From positions 2,356,001 through 2,420,000 of the forward strand of contig NZ_CP095072.1 of the NCBI RefSeq assembly GCF_022919115.1: a stretch of 64,000 nt of DNA. Reading direction: 5' to 3'. The stretch is from Gracilibacillus caseinilyticus (GTDB lineage: Bacteria; Bacillota; Bacilli; Bacillales; Amphibacillaceae). Numbering within the stretch: position 1 is the stretch's first letter; each line of letters opens with the position of its first letter. Shown here piece after piece: positions 17,474 through 27,162 of the stretch. The translations under genes and the position numbers were made by a program. The notes below the pieces were generated by a model, which was not told where the DNA came from, ran no database searches, and saw only the letters and a program-made list of their open reading frames with translations.

Positions 17474-18315
17474 TGGATCAAAGTACAAGAAAAAGCCGAA
17501 TACTTACACATACATTCATCATTCTGTTTGGACTGTTTATGCTATATCCTGTTATTTGGATGGTCTCTAGTTCATTTAAACCGGAGTCGCTCATTTTTTC
17601 TTCTCCGAGTATTTTTTCGAAAACCTGGACATTAGATAACTACTTGAACGGTTGGAATGTAGTAAGAGACGTTAACTTTGGACAGTTTTTTAAGAATTCA
17701 TTTATCATCAGTTTTATTGCCGTAGTTGCCAATCTAGCGACCTGTTCAATGGCAGCATATGCTTTTGCTAGGTTGCGATTTCCATTGAAAAAACTATGGT
17801 TTGCGTGTATGCTAATGACAATTATGTTACCGGCACATGCGACATTGATACCACAGTATACGATTTTTCATCAATTAGATTGGGTCAATACTATTTTGCC
17901 ACTTACGGTTCCTAAACTGTTAGCTACTGATGCCTTTTTTATCTTCTTGATGGTGCAATTTTTTAGGGGGATTCCTCGTGAATTAGATGAAAGCGCTATA
18001 ATGGATGGGTGTGGTGTCTTTCAAATATATACGAGAATTATTATGCCTCTAGCTGTACCAGTTCTGATTACCACTGCTATCTTTACTTTTATTTGGACAT
18101 GGGACGATTTCTTTAGTCAAATTTTATATTTAAACACTGTTGATACTTTTACCGTCCCATTAGGTTTGAGATTGTTTTTAGATTCACAAGGAGAATCAAG
18201 CTGGGGCTCAGTTTTTGCGATGTCTGTTCTTTCGTTGATCCCTATTACAACGGTGTTTTTTATATTTCAGCGATATATAGTCGATGGAATTGCAACAACA
18301 GGAATTAAAGGTTAA
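17473..18315 (+). CDS. Sugar ABC permease, MalG/AraQ-type, module II
   Basis: Permease of 280 residues, six helices, with the EAA loop ELDESAIMDGCGVFQIYTRI and the C-terminal QRYIVDGIATTGIKG that is diagnostic of MalG/AraQ/UgpE-type subunits. It starts at ATG 17473, overlapping the previous stop. It pairs with the preceding permease; the ATPase must be encoded elsewhere, as is usual for MsmX-dependent systems. Confidence 0.93.
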   Translation: MDQSTRKSRILTHTFIILFGLFMLYPVIWMVSSSFKPESLIFSSPSIFSKTWTLDNYLNGWNVVRDVNFGQFFKNSFIISFIAVVANLATCSMAAYAFARLRFPLKKLWFACMLMTIMLPAHATLIPQYTIFHQLDWVNTILPLTVPKLLATDAFFIFLMVQFFRGIPRELDESAIMDGCGVFQIYTRIIMPLAVPVLITTAIFTFIWTWDDFFSQILYLNTVDTFTVPLGLRLFLDSQGESSWGSVFAMSVLSLIPITTVFFIFQRYIVDGIATTGIKG

Positions 18316-18346
18316 TGGTGATAACGCAAGAAAAAGAGGTGGAAGC

Positions 18347-20140
18347 ATGTTACGGAAATTAAAGACAATAATGGTTGTTTGTTTCGTACTTGTTCATGCA
18401 TTTTTTCTTGCTGCTGTTAGCTATTCCTCTTATCGATTTTTCTTTAACTTTACGTCGGATGAGATTAGTGAAACAAAGCTGACCTTATTAAATGAAAGTG
18501 CAAATAAATTATCAGGTGTGATCAAAAACATCAGTGAAGCAGGAATGTTTATAGCAATTGATGAGAATGTCATGGAGATATTTAATGATATAGATACGGG
18601 TCCTTACAAGGCGCTAGTTGAAAGAAATGAGTTAAAGAATCTTGTTCATAATATTTCGTCCTTAAAGCAGGAAGTCTATTCAATCGATATTTATACAGAT
18701 CGTTATCAAGAGTATCCATATCTTTATGATCATAAAATTCATCCAGAAGAGGATCTTGAGAAAACAGATTGGTTTGCCCCTTTTATACAGAATGTTGACA
18801 ACGGCTGGGTTCCCAGACATAGTGAAAGTTTGACTAATCGAGAGGTAATTAGTTATGTTCATCGAATTATTAACCATCGAAATGATACTGTAGGTTATAT
18901 TAAAGTAAATGTACTAGCAGATACTTTTCTAAACTATTTAATCAATACCGATTTATACGAAGACATTCAGGAACCGTTTATTCTGTTGAACACCGGGGGC
19001 AGAATTATTGCTGAAACACATAAGCGTCAAGAATTTCCAATTATTAATGATATAACAGTGCAGGCGGAAAATAAGATTTATCAACGGCTGATTCCTGAAT
19101 ACGACGGATTGACGAATCACCATCAATTGATCAAAAAAGAAAATCAGTATTATTTACTGCTTATCTCATCTCCGAATTATGAACAATGGCGTCTTGTTCA
19201 AGTTATACCTGTCGCAGATCTTTACGCGGAAACGAAATCACTTGGCTGGAAATTGCTATTGATCGGATTTGTGGCTATTATGTTGTCCATTCCCATTGTC
19301 TATAGCATTGGAAAATGGATTACAAAGCCGGTTAGTCAAATGGTCCATGGCATGAAAAAAGTCGAAAAGGGGCAATTTGATGTGCGAATGAACCAACACT
19401 TTGTGGAAGAATATGATATTTTAGCAGACAATTTTAATCGAATGACGAATGAATTATCTGATTTAATCAAGAAACTCGAACTAGAAAATAACAACCGACG
19501 TGAAGCGGAAATGCGAGCATTACAAAGTCAAATTATGCCCCACTTTTTATATAATACATTGGATATGATTAAATGGAAATCACTCGACCATGATGCGGAT
19601 GATATTAGTAATATGGTAAACAAATTAAGTAAGATGTTACGAATAGGACTAAGTGGGGGAATAAAATTTATCCCATTACGAGATGAATTAGATCATGCAA
19701 AATGTTATATGGATATTCAAAGGATGAGACAATCGCAGCCAATTACTTACAAAGTAAGGGTTCCAGCATCTATGAAGGACTTATATGTACCAAAAATTAT
19801 TTTGCAACCATTTATTGAAAATAGCATTAAGCATGGCTATCGTCATCTACAAACCAACACGATGAAAATTGAACTAACAGGAGAACTTTTTCCCGAGCAG
19901 CGTTGTTTAAAATTGATGATTAAAGATAACGGCAGTGGCCTCCCTGAAGATTGGGAGTTTTCAGATGCGCAAGGTATTGGCATTAAAAATGTGAGAGAGC
20001 GAATAGCGATGTATTGTGGGGAGCAATTTGATGTCAATATGTATAACGATAAGATGAGTGGTGTTGTTGTAGAGATCGTTCTACCCATTTTTTCAGAACA
20101 ACCCAGCTTGCCGATGTTGTCTCAGAGGTTGGAGGGATAA
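18347..20140 (+). CDS. YesM-type sensor histidine kinase, module II
   Basis: Membrane kinase of 597 residues from ATG 18347, behind AGAGGTGG; the longer frame from 18284 overlaps the permease and lacks a ribosome site. TM1 is at about 10-32, an extracellular sensor domain runs to about 300, TM2 at about 302-322, then HAMP, His_kinase and HATPase domains with LQPFIENSIKHGY, DNGSGLP and GIGIKNVRERI. The H-box reads QIMPHFLYNTLDMIKW (His near 398): the usual Asn before PHF is Met. The gene ends one base before the regulator start. It probably senses the imported sugar of module II. Confidence 0.9.
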   Translation: MLRKLKTIMVVCFVLVHAFFLAAVSYSSYRFFFNFTSDEISETKLTLLNESANKLSGVIKNISEAGMFIAIDENVMEIFNDIDTGPYKALVERNELKNLVHNISSLKQEVYSIDIYTDRYQEYPYLYDHKIHPEEDLEKTDWFAPFIQNVDNGWVPRHSESLTNREVISYVHRIINHRNDTVGYIKVNVLADTFLNYLINTDLYEDIQEPFILLNTGGRIIAETHKRQEFPIINDITVQAENKIYQRLIPEYDGLTNHHQLIKKENQYYLLLISSPNYEQWRLVQVIPVADLYAETKSLGWKLLLIGFVAIMLSIPIVYSIGKWITKPVSQMVHGMKKVEKGQFDVRMNQHFVEEYDILADNFNRMTNELSDLIKKLELENNNRREAEMRALQSQIMPHFLYNTLDMIKWKSLDHDADDISNMVNKLSKMLRIGLSGGIKFIPLRDELDHAKCYMDIQRMRQSQPITYKVRVPASMKDLYVPKIILQPFIENSIKHGYRHLQTNTMKIELTGELFPEQRCLKLMIKDNGSGLPEDWEFSDAQGIGIKNVRERIAMYCGEQFDVNMYNDKMSGVVVEIVLPIFSEQPSLPMLSQRLEG

Positions 20141-20141
20141 A

Positions 20142-21758
20142 ATGAAAACCATTTTAATCATTGATGACGAGCTTTCTGTACGTCAGGGTCTTAGCCGGCA
20201 TGTCGACTGGCAAAAACTTCGGTTAAATGTAATTGGAACAGCAAGTGATGGTAAACAAGCCTTAGAAATGATCAATAAGGATCGTCCCGATATAGTCATA
20301 ACGGATATTTATATGCCTGAAATGGACGGTTTAACGTTAATAAAACATTTATATGAGCAGTATTCTTCTATTAAAATTATCATTCATAGTGGTTATAATC
20401 ATTTTGATAATGCCAGGAAAGCGATTCAATATGGAGTGAAGCATTTTTTTTTAAAGCCATCTCCTGTTTCAGAAATTGAAACGATCATGCAGGATGTATT
20501 ACAAGAAATGGAAGCTGATGATAAAAAAGCTGATATTTTGAACAAGTACACAGTGCAACGACCTGTGTATCTGGCATATCGTAAAGACAGTTTCATACGA
20601 CAGCTCTTATTTAATCATCATTCATTAAATGATCGTTTATCACATACTAGTAACGAGTTATTAGGTATAAGTACTAATACAGCTGCGATTGTTACGTCGA
20701 TTATGATTAATCGACCACCTTACTTAACGAAAGCACATGAACGTGAATGGCAATTGATGAAATTTAGCGTTGGGAATATTTTGTCGGAAACGATGGAACG
20801 ATTCAACGATCAAAGGGAATTGGTTTCGCATTTGGTGGATTATTCAGATTCAAGCTATGTATTAGTTATGTTTTTGCCAGGAAATTCTCTTTATCTAGAG
20901 CAGATAAATGATCAACTGGTTCAAAAAATGGTGGATCATGTGCTTTATTATCTGAAGGTTTCTATGATGGTTGGGGTTAGTGAAGTCAAAAGCAACATCC
21001 ATCAATTAACAGATGCTTATGGTGAAAGCATGCAGGCGTTGGAAGTATCTGAATATGAAGAATGGAATCACGTATACCATTACAACGAAATGAAAAAAAG
21101 AGGCGTTCATTCTTCGGAGAGTTATCCTTTTGAAATGGTGAAGGAAATAAATGAAGCGATTACTTCAAAAGATTATGAAGTGGTTCTTGATATTTGGAAT
21201 AATTTTGTGAACGATATTTCTTCAGCAACTTATTTGCCCTTTTATCTTATACAGACCATTTCTATCAATGTATTAAGTGTTCTATTGATGGAGGAGCAGT
21301 ATTCGGATAATGGAGAAAGTGATTTGAATGAGGCAGTCTTATTACAAGGTGTGTATCATCATCAAACAACGAAAGCATTATTAGATTGGATGCTACTACA
21401 ATTGAAGGATTGGGTAGAACGCTCCAAACAATTTATATCAAATCAAAAGACAAGTCATTTAGTAGATCAAGTAAAAGAACATGTGCATCAATATTATGAT
21501 GAACTCATTACCCTGGGTGAAATAGCAGAAGAATTTCATGTGAATCGTAATTATTTATCTCAATTGTTTAAGAAAACAACCGGAGAAACGTTTGTACATT
21601 ATTTGAATCAATATCGCATTAATAAAGCAAAAGAATTGTTGCGCGAAAAAAGGTATATGGTCTATGAAGTAAGTGAAATGGTGGGTTATCAAAATTCCAC
21701 ATATTTTAGTCAGGTTTTTAAAGCTATTGTTGGGATTAGTCCATCTGAATTTTTTTAG
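20142..21758 (+). CDS. YesN-type AraC response regulator, module II
   Basis: Response regulator of 538 residues. The receiver domain has DDE at the N-terminus, the phospho-acceptor aspartate in DIVITDIYMPEMDG and the lysine in FFLKPSPVSE. A central helical region of about 250 residues follows, then a C-terminal AraC-type double helix-turn-helix: HVNRNYLSQLFKKTTGETF and GYQNSTYFSQVFKAIVGISPSEF. GGAGGG precedes ATG 20142. Together with the kinase it should control module II and the GH43 gene 28 bases downstream. Confidence 0.92.
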   Translation: MKTILIIDDELSVRQGLSRHVDWQKLRLNVIGTASDGKQALEMINKDRPDIVITDIYMPEMDGLTLIKHLYEQYSSIKIIIHSGYNHFDNARKAIQYGVKHFFLKPSPVSEIETIMQDVLQEMEADDKKADILNKYTVQRPVYLAYRKDSFIRQLLFNHHSLNDRLSHTSNELLGISTNTAAIVTSIMINRPPYLTKAHEREWQLMKFSVGNILSETMERFNDQRELVSHLVDYSDSSYVLVMFLPGNSLYLEQINDQLVQKMVDHVLYYLKVSMMVGVSEVKSNIHQLTDAYGESMQALEVSEYEEWNHVYHYNEMKKRGVHSSESYPFEMVKEINEAITSKDYEVVLDIWNNFVNDISSATYLPFYLIQTISINVLSVLLMEEQYSDNGESDLNEAVLLQGVYHHQTTKALLDWMLLQLKDWVERSKQFISNQKTSHLVDQVKEHVHQYYDELITLGEIAEEFHVNRNYLSQLFKKTTGETFVHYLNQYRINKAKELLREKRYMVYEVSEMVGYQNSTYFSQVFKAIVGISPSEFF

Positions 21759-21786
21759 AGTTTTGTTTAAGAAAGGAGAAGAGAGA

Positions 21787-22680
21787 ATGTTAAAAAATCA
21801 AGATATCCAGATTAGAGATCCCTTTATCTATGTAAACCGAGAAGAGGGTAAATATTATTTGTATGGCAGTACGGATAAAGATATTTGGGGAAAGGGAACT
21901 GGCTTTGATGTGTACATTGGAACTGATTTGGAGCATTGGGATGGACCATTTCCAGTATTTCGTCCAGATGCCTCTTTTTATTCTGATGAGAATTTTTGGG
22001 CACCAGAGGTTCATTATTATAATGGCGACTATTATTTATTCGCCACGTTTTTACTTAAAGAAAGTGGTATGCGAGGAACAGCGATATTAAAATCTAGTAC
22101 ACTGACAGGACCGTTTCAACCACATAGTGAAGGGATTGTTACGCCAAACAATTGGCACTCACTTGATGGAACTCTCCATATTGATCGTGAAGGGGCACCT
22201 TGGATGGTTTTCTGCCATGAATGGATACAAGTAGGAGACGGTGAGATTTGCGCGATTCGACTTAAAGCCGATCTTTCTGATGCTGTTGGGGAACCAATTA
22301 CGCTTTTTGCTGCATCGGAAGCGCAATGGCCAACGTCTTTTACGCACAAACGATTTCCTTCACAGATCAATTATGTGACAGACGGACCTTATTTGTATGA
22401 TGCAGAAAATGGTGAATTACTAATGTTATGGGCAAGTTTTGTAGATAGCATTTATGCGCAAGGTATATCTCGTTCTGTTTCAGGACAGTTGACTGGTCCA
22501 TGGCAACACGATGATCATCCTTTGTTTACAAGTGATGGCGGTCATGGCATGTTATTTCATGACAAGTATGGGAGGTTACAATTAACCTTACATTCTCCAA
22601 ACAGAACTCCGGAAGAACGACCTATCTTCATTGAGCTTGAGGAATCGTCGGGTAAATTGAGGAGGCGCGAAGATGGATAG
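21787..22680 (+). CDS. Glycoside hydrolase family 43 enzyme
   Basis: Five-bladed beta-propeller glycosidase of about 297 residues, a single-domain GH43 without signal peptide, so cytoplasmic. The catalytic base is the Asp of IRDPFIYV, WAPEVHYYNGDYYLF is the second-blade signature, HSLDGTLHID contains the pKa-modulating Asp, and the acid is the Glu in MVFCHEWIQ. Substrates in the family are alpha-L-arabinofuranosides or beta-D-xylosides; which one applies is not decidable here. AAAGGAG is located before ATG 21787; longer in-frame versions run into the regulator gene. The last eight bases overlap the start of the next gene. Confidence 0.88.
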   Translation: MLKNQDIQIRDPFIYVNREEGKYYLYGSTDKDIWGKGTGFDVYIGTDLEHWDGPFPVFRPDASFYSDENFWAPEVHYYNGDYYLFATFLLKESGMRGTAILKSSTLTGPFQPHSEGIVTPNNWHSLDGTLHIDREGAPWMVFCHEWIQVGDGEICAIRLKADLSDAVGEPITLFAASEAQWPTSFTHKRFPSQINYVTDGPYLYDAENGELLMLWASFVDSIYAQGISRSVSGQLTGPWQHDDHPLFTSDGGHGMLFHDKYGRLQLTLHSPNRTPEERPIFIELEESSGKLRRREDG

Positions 22681-24671
22681 AAAACGGATTGTGGAAAAGC
22701 ACTCACCAATGTTAAATGCAATTGAGCCAAAAGCACCATTATCGATAGGCAACGGAGAATTTGGCATGGTGCTAGATTTTACAGGATTACAGAGTTTTCC
22801 GAATGCTTATGAAGTGCCATTAAGTACACAGTCTAATTGGGGATGGCATTCCACTGGAGGAAAAGATCTCTATCATATCGGAAACGTTCAAATGGAGCCG
22901 TATAATGGGGTACCTTATCCATTGTTTCCTGACGATAAAGAGGATGCATACCATTGGTTAAGGAAAAATCCACATCGTGTACAATTAGGGCAAATAGGTT
23001 TTGTTTTTTTTTGATCAAGAGGGGAATGAACGAACAATTGCTGATATCGTTCCATGTCAGCAGCATCTACATTTGTGGACAGGCAAAGTAAAAAGTGGAT
23101 TTACTGTACTAGGTGAGGAAGTACAAGTCGAAACCGTATGTTCACCTGCTACAGATGCAATCGCTGTTACTGTTTCCTCTCCTTTGTTAGTGAAAGCTCA
23201 AATAGGAGTTCAAATGAGATTTCCCAATCCCAATATGAGAGATAGAGAATGGGAAAAAACGACAGATATGTCTTGGGACGTGAATGGTCATCTAACAACA
23301 TTAAGATTAAAAGACAATCAAGCAATGATAGAAAGAACGTTAGATGATACGACTTATTACGTACAATGGGATTGGAATGCGGGAACATTAGAAGAGTGTA
23401 AGCCTCATTTATTTAGATTGCATCCGTCGACATCCACCCTAACTTTTACTATGCATTTTTATAAAGAGAAAAAATCGATACAAACTGTAGAAGATATCAT
23501 CGAAACATCACGTAAACATTGGAAAGCTTTTTGGGAATTGGGTGCCTTTATATCATTTGAAGGCAGTTCCGATAAAAGAGCGGAAGAATTAGAGAGAAGA
23601 GTAGTTTTATCTCAGTATTTACTAGCGGTTCATAGTGGTGGATCAGTACCGCCCCAGGAAACGGGCTTCATGTACAATAGCTGGTTTGGTAAATTTCATT
23701 TGGAAATGCATTGGTGGCATGCAAGTCATTTTCCAATGTGGGGTAGAAACGAAATTTTAAAAAAGAGTTTATATTGGTATATAAAGATATTACCTAAGGC
23801 TTATCAGCTAGCGGATTATCAAGGGTTTGAAGGTGCAAGGTGGCCAAAAATGATAGGAATAGAAGGAAATCAAACACCTTCACCAATCGCTCCAGGGTTA
23901 ATTTGGCAACAACCCCATCCAATTGCATTAGCTGAACTTTGTTATCAATGTGAAAAAGATCAAAAATTTTTAGAAGAATTTGAAGAAATAGTGTTTGCTA
24001 CAGCAGAATTCATGGTCTCATTCCCTAACTATGATAAACAAACTGAAACTTATCAACTAGGTCCCGGCTTGATTCCAGCGCAAGAAAATCACCTGATGGA
24101 AGATACTGTTAACCCAACATATGAGTTAGAATACTGGCATTATGGGTTAGGTATAGCGATTGAATGGATGAATAGATTAGGGAGAACAATACCTGAAAAA
24201 TGGCTGGAAGTTAGGAGTAAGATGGCTCTACCATCTGTGGAAAATGATGTCTATCTTGCGCATCGTGACTGTAAACATACTTTTACTGAAAAGAATCATG
24301 ATCACCCTTCAATGGTAGCAGCTTATGGTATATTACCAGGTGCCTTAATTGACTGGACAGTCATGAATAATACGTTGCAAAAGGTGCAGAACGAGTGGCA
24401 ATGGGACACTGCATGGGGCTGGGACTTCCCGATGTGCGCAATGACGGCAGCAAGAATGGGAAATTCTGCATTAGCGATTGATTTTTTATTAATGAATCAA
24501 GTTAAAAATACGTATTTAATCAATGGACATAATTATCAACATGATAAGCTTACTGCCTATTTGCCGGGGAATGGTGGGCTGCTTACGGCAGTAGCAATGA
24601 TGGCGACAAAATGGGGATTTCCAAATGGCTGGAAGGTGGAATATGAAAATTTAAAGGGTCTCTTATCGTGA
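22673..24671 (+). pseudogene. Six-hairpin glycosidase-like gene split by a frameshift in a T9 run
   Basis: Two adjoining frames, 22673-23014 (113 aa) and 23001-24671, are one gene with a single extra T in the run of nine Ts at 23004-23012. With eight Ts the junction reads GFVFFDQEGNE and gives about 665 residues. The N-terminal part has SIGNGEFGMVLDFTG and a beta-sandwich; the C-terminal part has YNSWFGKFHLEMHWWHASHF, GRNEILKKSLYWY and WPKMIG with alternating helices, resembling (alpha/alpha)6 glycosidases of the GH65/GH95 type. I cannot name the family. No signal peptide. It could be a recent pseudogene, a slippage-expressed gene or a sequencing error. Confidence 0.75.
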
Positions 24672-24775
24672 AAGTTAAAGATCATGTCGTTTTTTAACGA
24701 ATTATCGCAATTTGCCACAAAAAAATAATGACACACGTTTGGAATATTGGTAAAATAAATGATATGTTTTGATGG

Positions 24776-24813
24776 AACAGTAATAGACTTTTGTTCTGTT
24801 ACTGTTTTTTTTT
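24776..24813 (+). terminator. Terminator between module II and nhaC
   Basis: Stem AACAGTAA / TTACTGTT with a 15-base loop, followed by about nine Ts. It ends module II, or could act as an attenuator in the nhaC leader, since it lies 40 bases before that gene. Confidence 0.75.
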
Positions 24814-24851
24814 GCGTTTTTGGATAGGATAGATATTGTGGAGGTTATGAT

Positions 24852-26399
24852 ATGGAAGGAACGATATTTTCGCTGATTCCGGCAATTTTGATGTTGGCAT
24901 TAGTATTATTCACCAGAAGTATATTGATATCCTTAGGAACTGGGATTGTTGTCGGAGCGCTTCTTATACATGAATTTAATATATGGAAAAGTCTGCAACA
25001 AATTTGGTTTGTATTTCGTGATATTTTTTATACGAGTGATGGTTTGAATTTAAGCAGTATTTACTTATTATTATTTTTACTTTTATTAGGGATCATGACG
25101 GTGATTATGACGGCATCTGGTGGAAGTAAGGCATTCGGTGATTGGGCGATTCATAAAGTGAAAGCGCGACGAGGCGCTCAGCTTGTTCCACCAGTATTAG
25201 GTGTTATCATCTTTATCGATGACTATTTTAACAGTTTGGCGGTTGGACAAGTTTCCCGCCCTCTAACGGATCGTTATAGAATATCGAGAGCAAAGCTTGC
25301 TTATTTTATTGACTCTACTTCCGCACCGATTACGGTTGTTACACCAATTTCGAGCTGGGGTGCCTACATTATTGGTACACTCGGGTCTATTTTTGCAGCG
25401 GCAGAGGTAACCAAATTTCAGCCATTAGAGGCTTTTGTCAAAATGATTCCACTCAATATGTATGCATTCGCAGCATTGTTGCTGGTTTTATTAGTGGCAC
25501 TGTTTAACATTAATATCGGATCAATGCGTGTTCATGAACAACGTGCGATCGATACCGGCCATGTTACGGACCCGTTAAAGACAACAATGGCAGCAGATGT
25601 GGAAGAGAATGCAGTAATCAATAAGAATGGCACGATTGTGCATTTGTTAGTTCCGATTATTGTATTGGTTGTCAGTACTGTCGCAATGATGCTGTTCACA
25701 GGATATCAAGCAACAGAAGGCAGAGCGACTTTATTAACGATGTTTGAAAATACCAACGTCAATCTTTCACTGTTTACTGGTGGAGTCGTGGCAGTGGTAG
25801 TATCCTTCTTGCTGTTTTTTACATTGAAAGGGAAAAAAATATCGGCGATGAAAATTATTAAAGATGGTTCGATGTCAATGATGCCGGCTATTTATATTCT
25901 TGTGTTAGCCTGGATGATTGGTTCAATTATCGAAATCATCGATACTGGTGGGTATTTGGCATCGCTCGTTGATCAAATTTCTTTTAACGTTGATTACCTT
26001 GCCTTATTATTATTTATCATTGCCGGAGTTATGGCATTAGCAACCGGAACTTCATGGGGAACATTCGGTATTATGCTTCCAATTGCAGCACAAATGGCGA
26101 TTGTCTATGATGTTAATCTCGTATTACCAGCAATGGCGGCGGTTTTGGCAGGTTCTGTATTCGGGGATCATTGTTCTCCTATTTCAGATACATCCATACT
26201 TTCCTCCACAGGAGCTGGCGCGAATCATATGGACCACGTGCTCACGCAATTACCGTACGCATTTATCAGTGCATTTGCAGCAGCAATCGGTTATCTGATT
26301 TATGGTTTAACCGGCCTGACGTGGATCTCGTTGCTAATTACACTGATGATTACCATATTAATAGCCGTTCTATTTCTGTTTAGAGCGAAAAAAGTATAA
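24852..26399 (+). CDS. nhaC: Na+/H+ antiporter, NhaC family
   Basis: Integral membrane protein of 515 residues with about twelve hydrophobic helices, in the NhaC antiporter family. Landmarks include IIFIDDYFNSLAVGQVSRPL with its acidic pair, STSAPITVVTPISSWGAYI and GSVFGDHCSPISDTSILSS, the conserved late motif of this family. It exchanges Na+ for H+ and contributes to alkaline or saline pH homeostasis. GGAGG is upstream of ATG 24852. Single-gene unit between two terminators. The ion specificity is inferred from family. Confidence 0.92.
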   Translation: MEGTIFSLIPAILMLALVLFTRSILISLGTGIVVGALLIHEFNIWKSLQQIWFVFRDIFYTSDGLNLSSIYLLLFLLLLGIMTVIMTASGGSKAFGDWAIHKVKARRGAQLVPPVLGVIIFIDDYFNSLAVGQVSRPLTDRYRISRAKLAYFIDSTSAPITVVTPISSWGAYIIGTLGSIFAAAEVTKFQPLEAFVKMIPLNMYAFAALLLVLLVALFNINIGSMRVHEQRAIDTGHVTDPLKTTMAADVEENAVINKNGTIVHLLVPIIVLVVSTVAMMLFTGYQATEGRATLLTMFENTNVNLSLFTGGVVAVVVSFLLFFTLKGKKISAMKIIKDGSMSMMPAIYILVLAWMIGSIIEIIDTGGYLASLVDQISFNVDYLALLLFIIAGVMALATGTSWGTFGIMLPIAAQMAIVYDVNLVLPAMAAVLAGSVFGDHCSPISDTSILSSTGAGANHMDHVLTQLPYAFISAFAAAIGYLIYGLTGLTWISLLITLMITILIAVLFLFRAKKV

Positions 26400-26429
26400 C
26401 AGAAATAGCTAGGGATTTTGTATAAACAA

Positions 26430-26481
26430 TAGCCGAACCTGACACGTTTGAAAAAACTGTGTCAGGTTCGGCTTTTTTTTG
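26430..26481 (+). terminator. Strong terminator after nhaC
   Basis: Perfect 15-bp stem beginning AGCCGAACCTGACAC and its complement at 26459-26473, followed by eight Ts. Confidence 0.9.
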
Positions 26482-26506
26482 TGAGAAAGTATATAAGTTG
26501 GCTTCT

Positions 26507-27034
26507 TATAATATGGATTATGTCAACTAGCTTGGTGGTAATATTGAAATTGTTAGTGTGCTGGTATACCGCTCCGGCCAACCACTTCGCGTCCTGCGGG
26601 GCACGGCTGAAGCTAACTTTATGAAGAAAGACACTTCACAAAGTGGATCTTCAGCACCTGCGCAATCCCGCGGGAGTCTACGTGATTGGCCTACGCTAAT
26701 GTATGGGCTCTACAACTTATACAACAGCTAGAACATTGAACTGATTATAATTGAATGGTATTCGAATTCTACATATCATTAAGCCTAGCACCACTGCTTT
26801 TAATTGTTCCATACGTTGTAATACTTCCTTAAGCGTAGGAAATAGGCGGAGACTCCCGTGGGATCAGCGCGCGCTGAAGATCCACTTTGGAAAGAAAAGA
26901 ATTTTCTATCCAAAGTTAGCTGAAGCCGTGCCCCACAGGACGCGGAGCCTATTTCCGGAGCTTTGCTAAGCAAATGAAATCTATCAAAATTACCACAATG
27001 TCAGACGGTTCCACTTTACATAATCCATATTATA
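26507..27034. mobile_element. MITE-like interspersed element, copy A (528 bp)
   Basis: Bounded by inverted TATAATATGGATTATGT (26507-26523) and its exact complement ending at 27034. The interior has GC-rich blocks such as CCAACCACTTCGCGTCCTGC and ACGCGGAGCCTATTTCCGGA, with internal inverted segments and no credible reading frame. Related copies lie at 47550 and 50692. Homology with copy C continues about 25 bases to the left and about 55 to the right, where each has ACCGGG...CTCGGT followed by Ts. Confidence 0.8.
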
Positions 27035-27061
27035 GGTAGTTGTATATTATTTATGTTAGTT

Positions 27062-27090
27062 AGGACCGGGTGGGTTTTCTCGGTTTTTCT
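27062..27090 (+). terminator. Terminator-like hairpin flanking MITE copy A
   Basis: ACCGGG / CTCGGT around a short loop, then TTTTT. The same arrangement follows copy C at about 51213, so it belongs to the repeat rather than to a gene. Confidence 0.5.
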
Positions 27091-27162
27091 TGTGCAATTT
27101 TGAATCAAAGTATGGCTGTCTTTTATCCGTAGAAATGAGGCAAGATTCTAGATACGAGTTTT

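Noticed and set aside
18284..18346. N-terminal extension of the module II kinase
   Set aside because: It overlaps the permease gene and lacks a ribosome site, and the signal-anchor helix starts naturally at 18347.
23001..24671. Second half of the split glycosidase as an independent gene
   Set aside because: It begins inside the T run with no ribosome site and lacks the N-terminal domain present in the upstream frame.
26751..26969. Reading frame inside MITE copy A, sharing its C-terminal peptide with a frame in copy C
   Set aside because: The similarity of the two frames (ending in SLFPELC) comes from the repeat DNA itself; no ribosome site, and the frames differ elsewhere.
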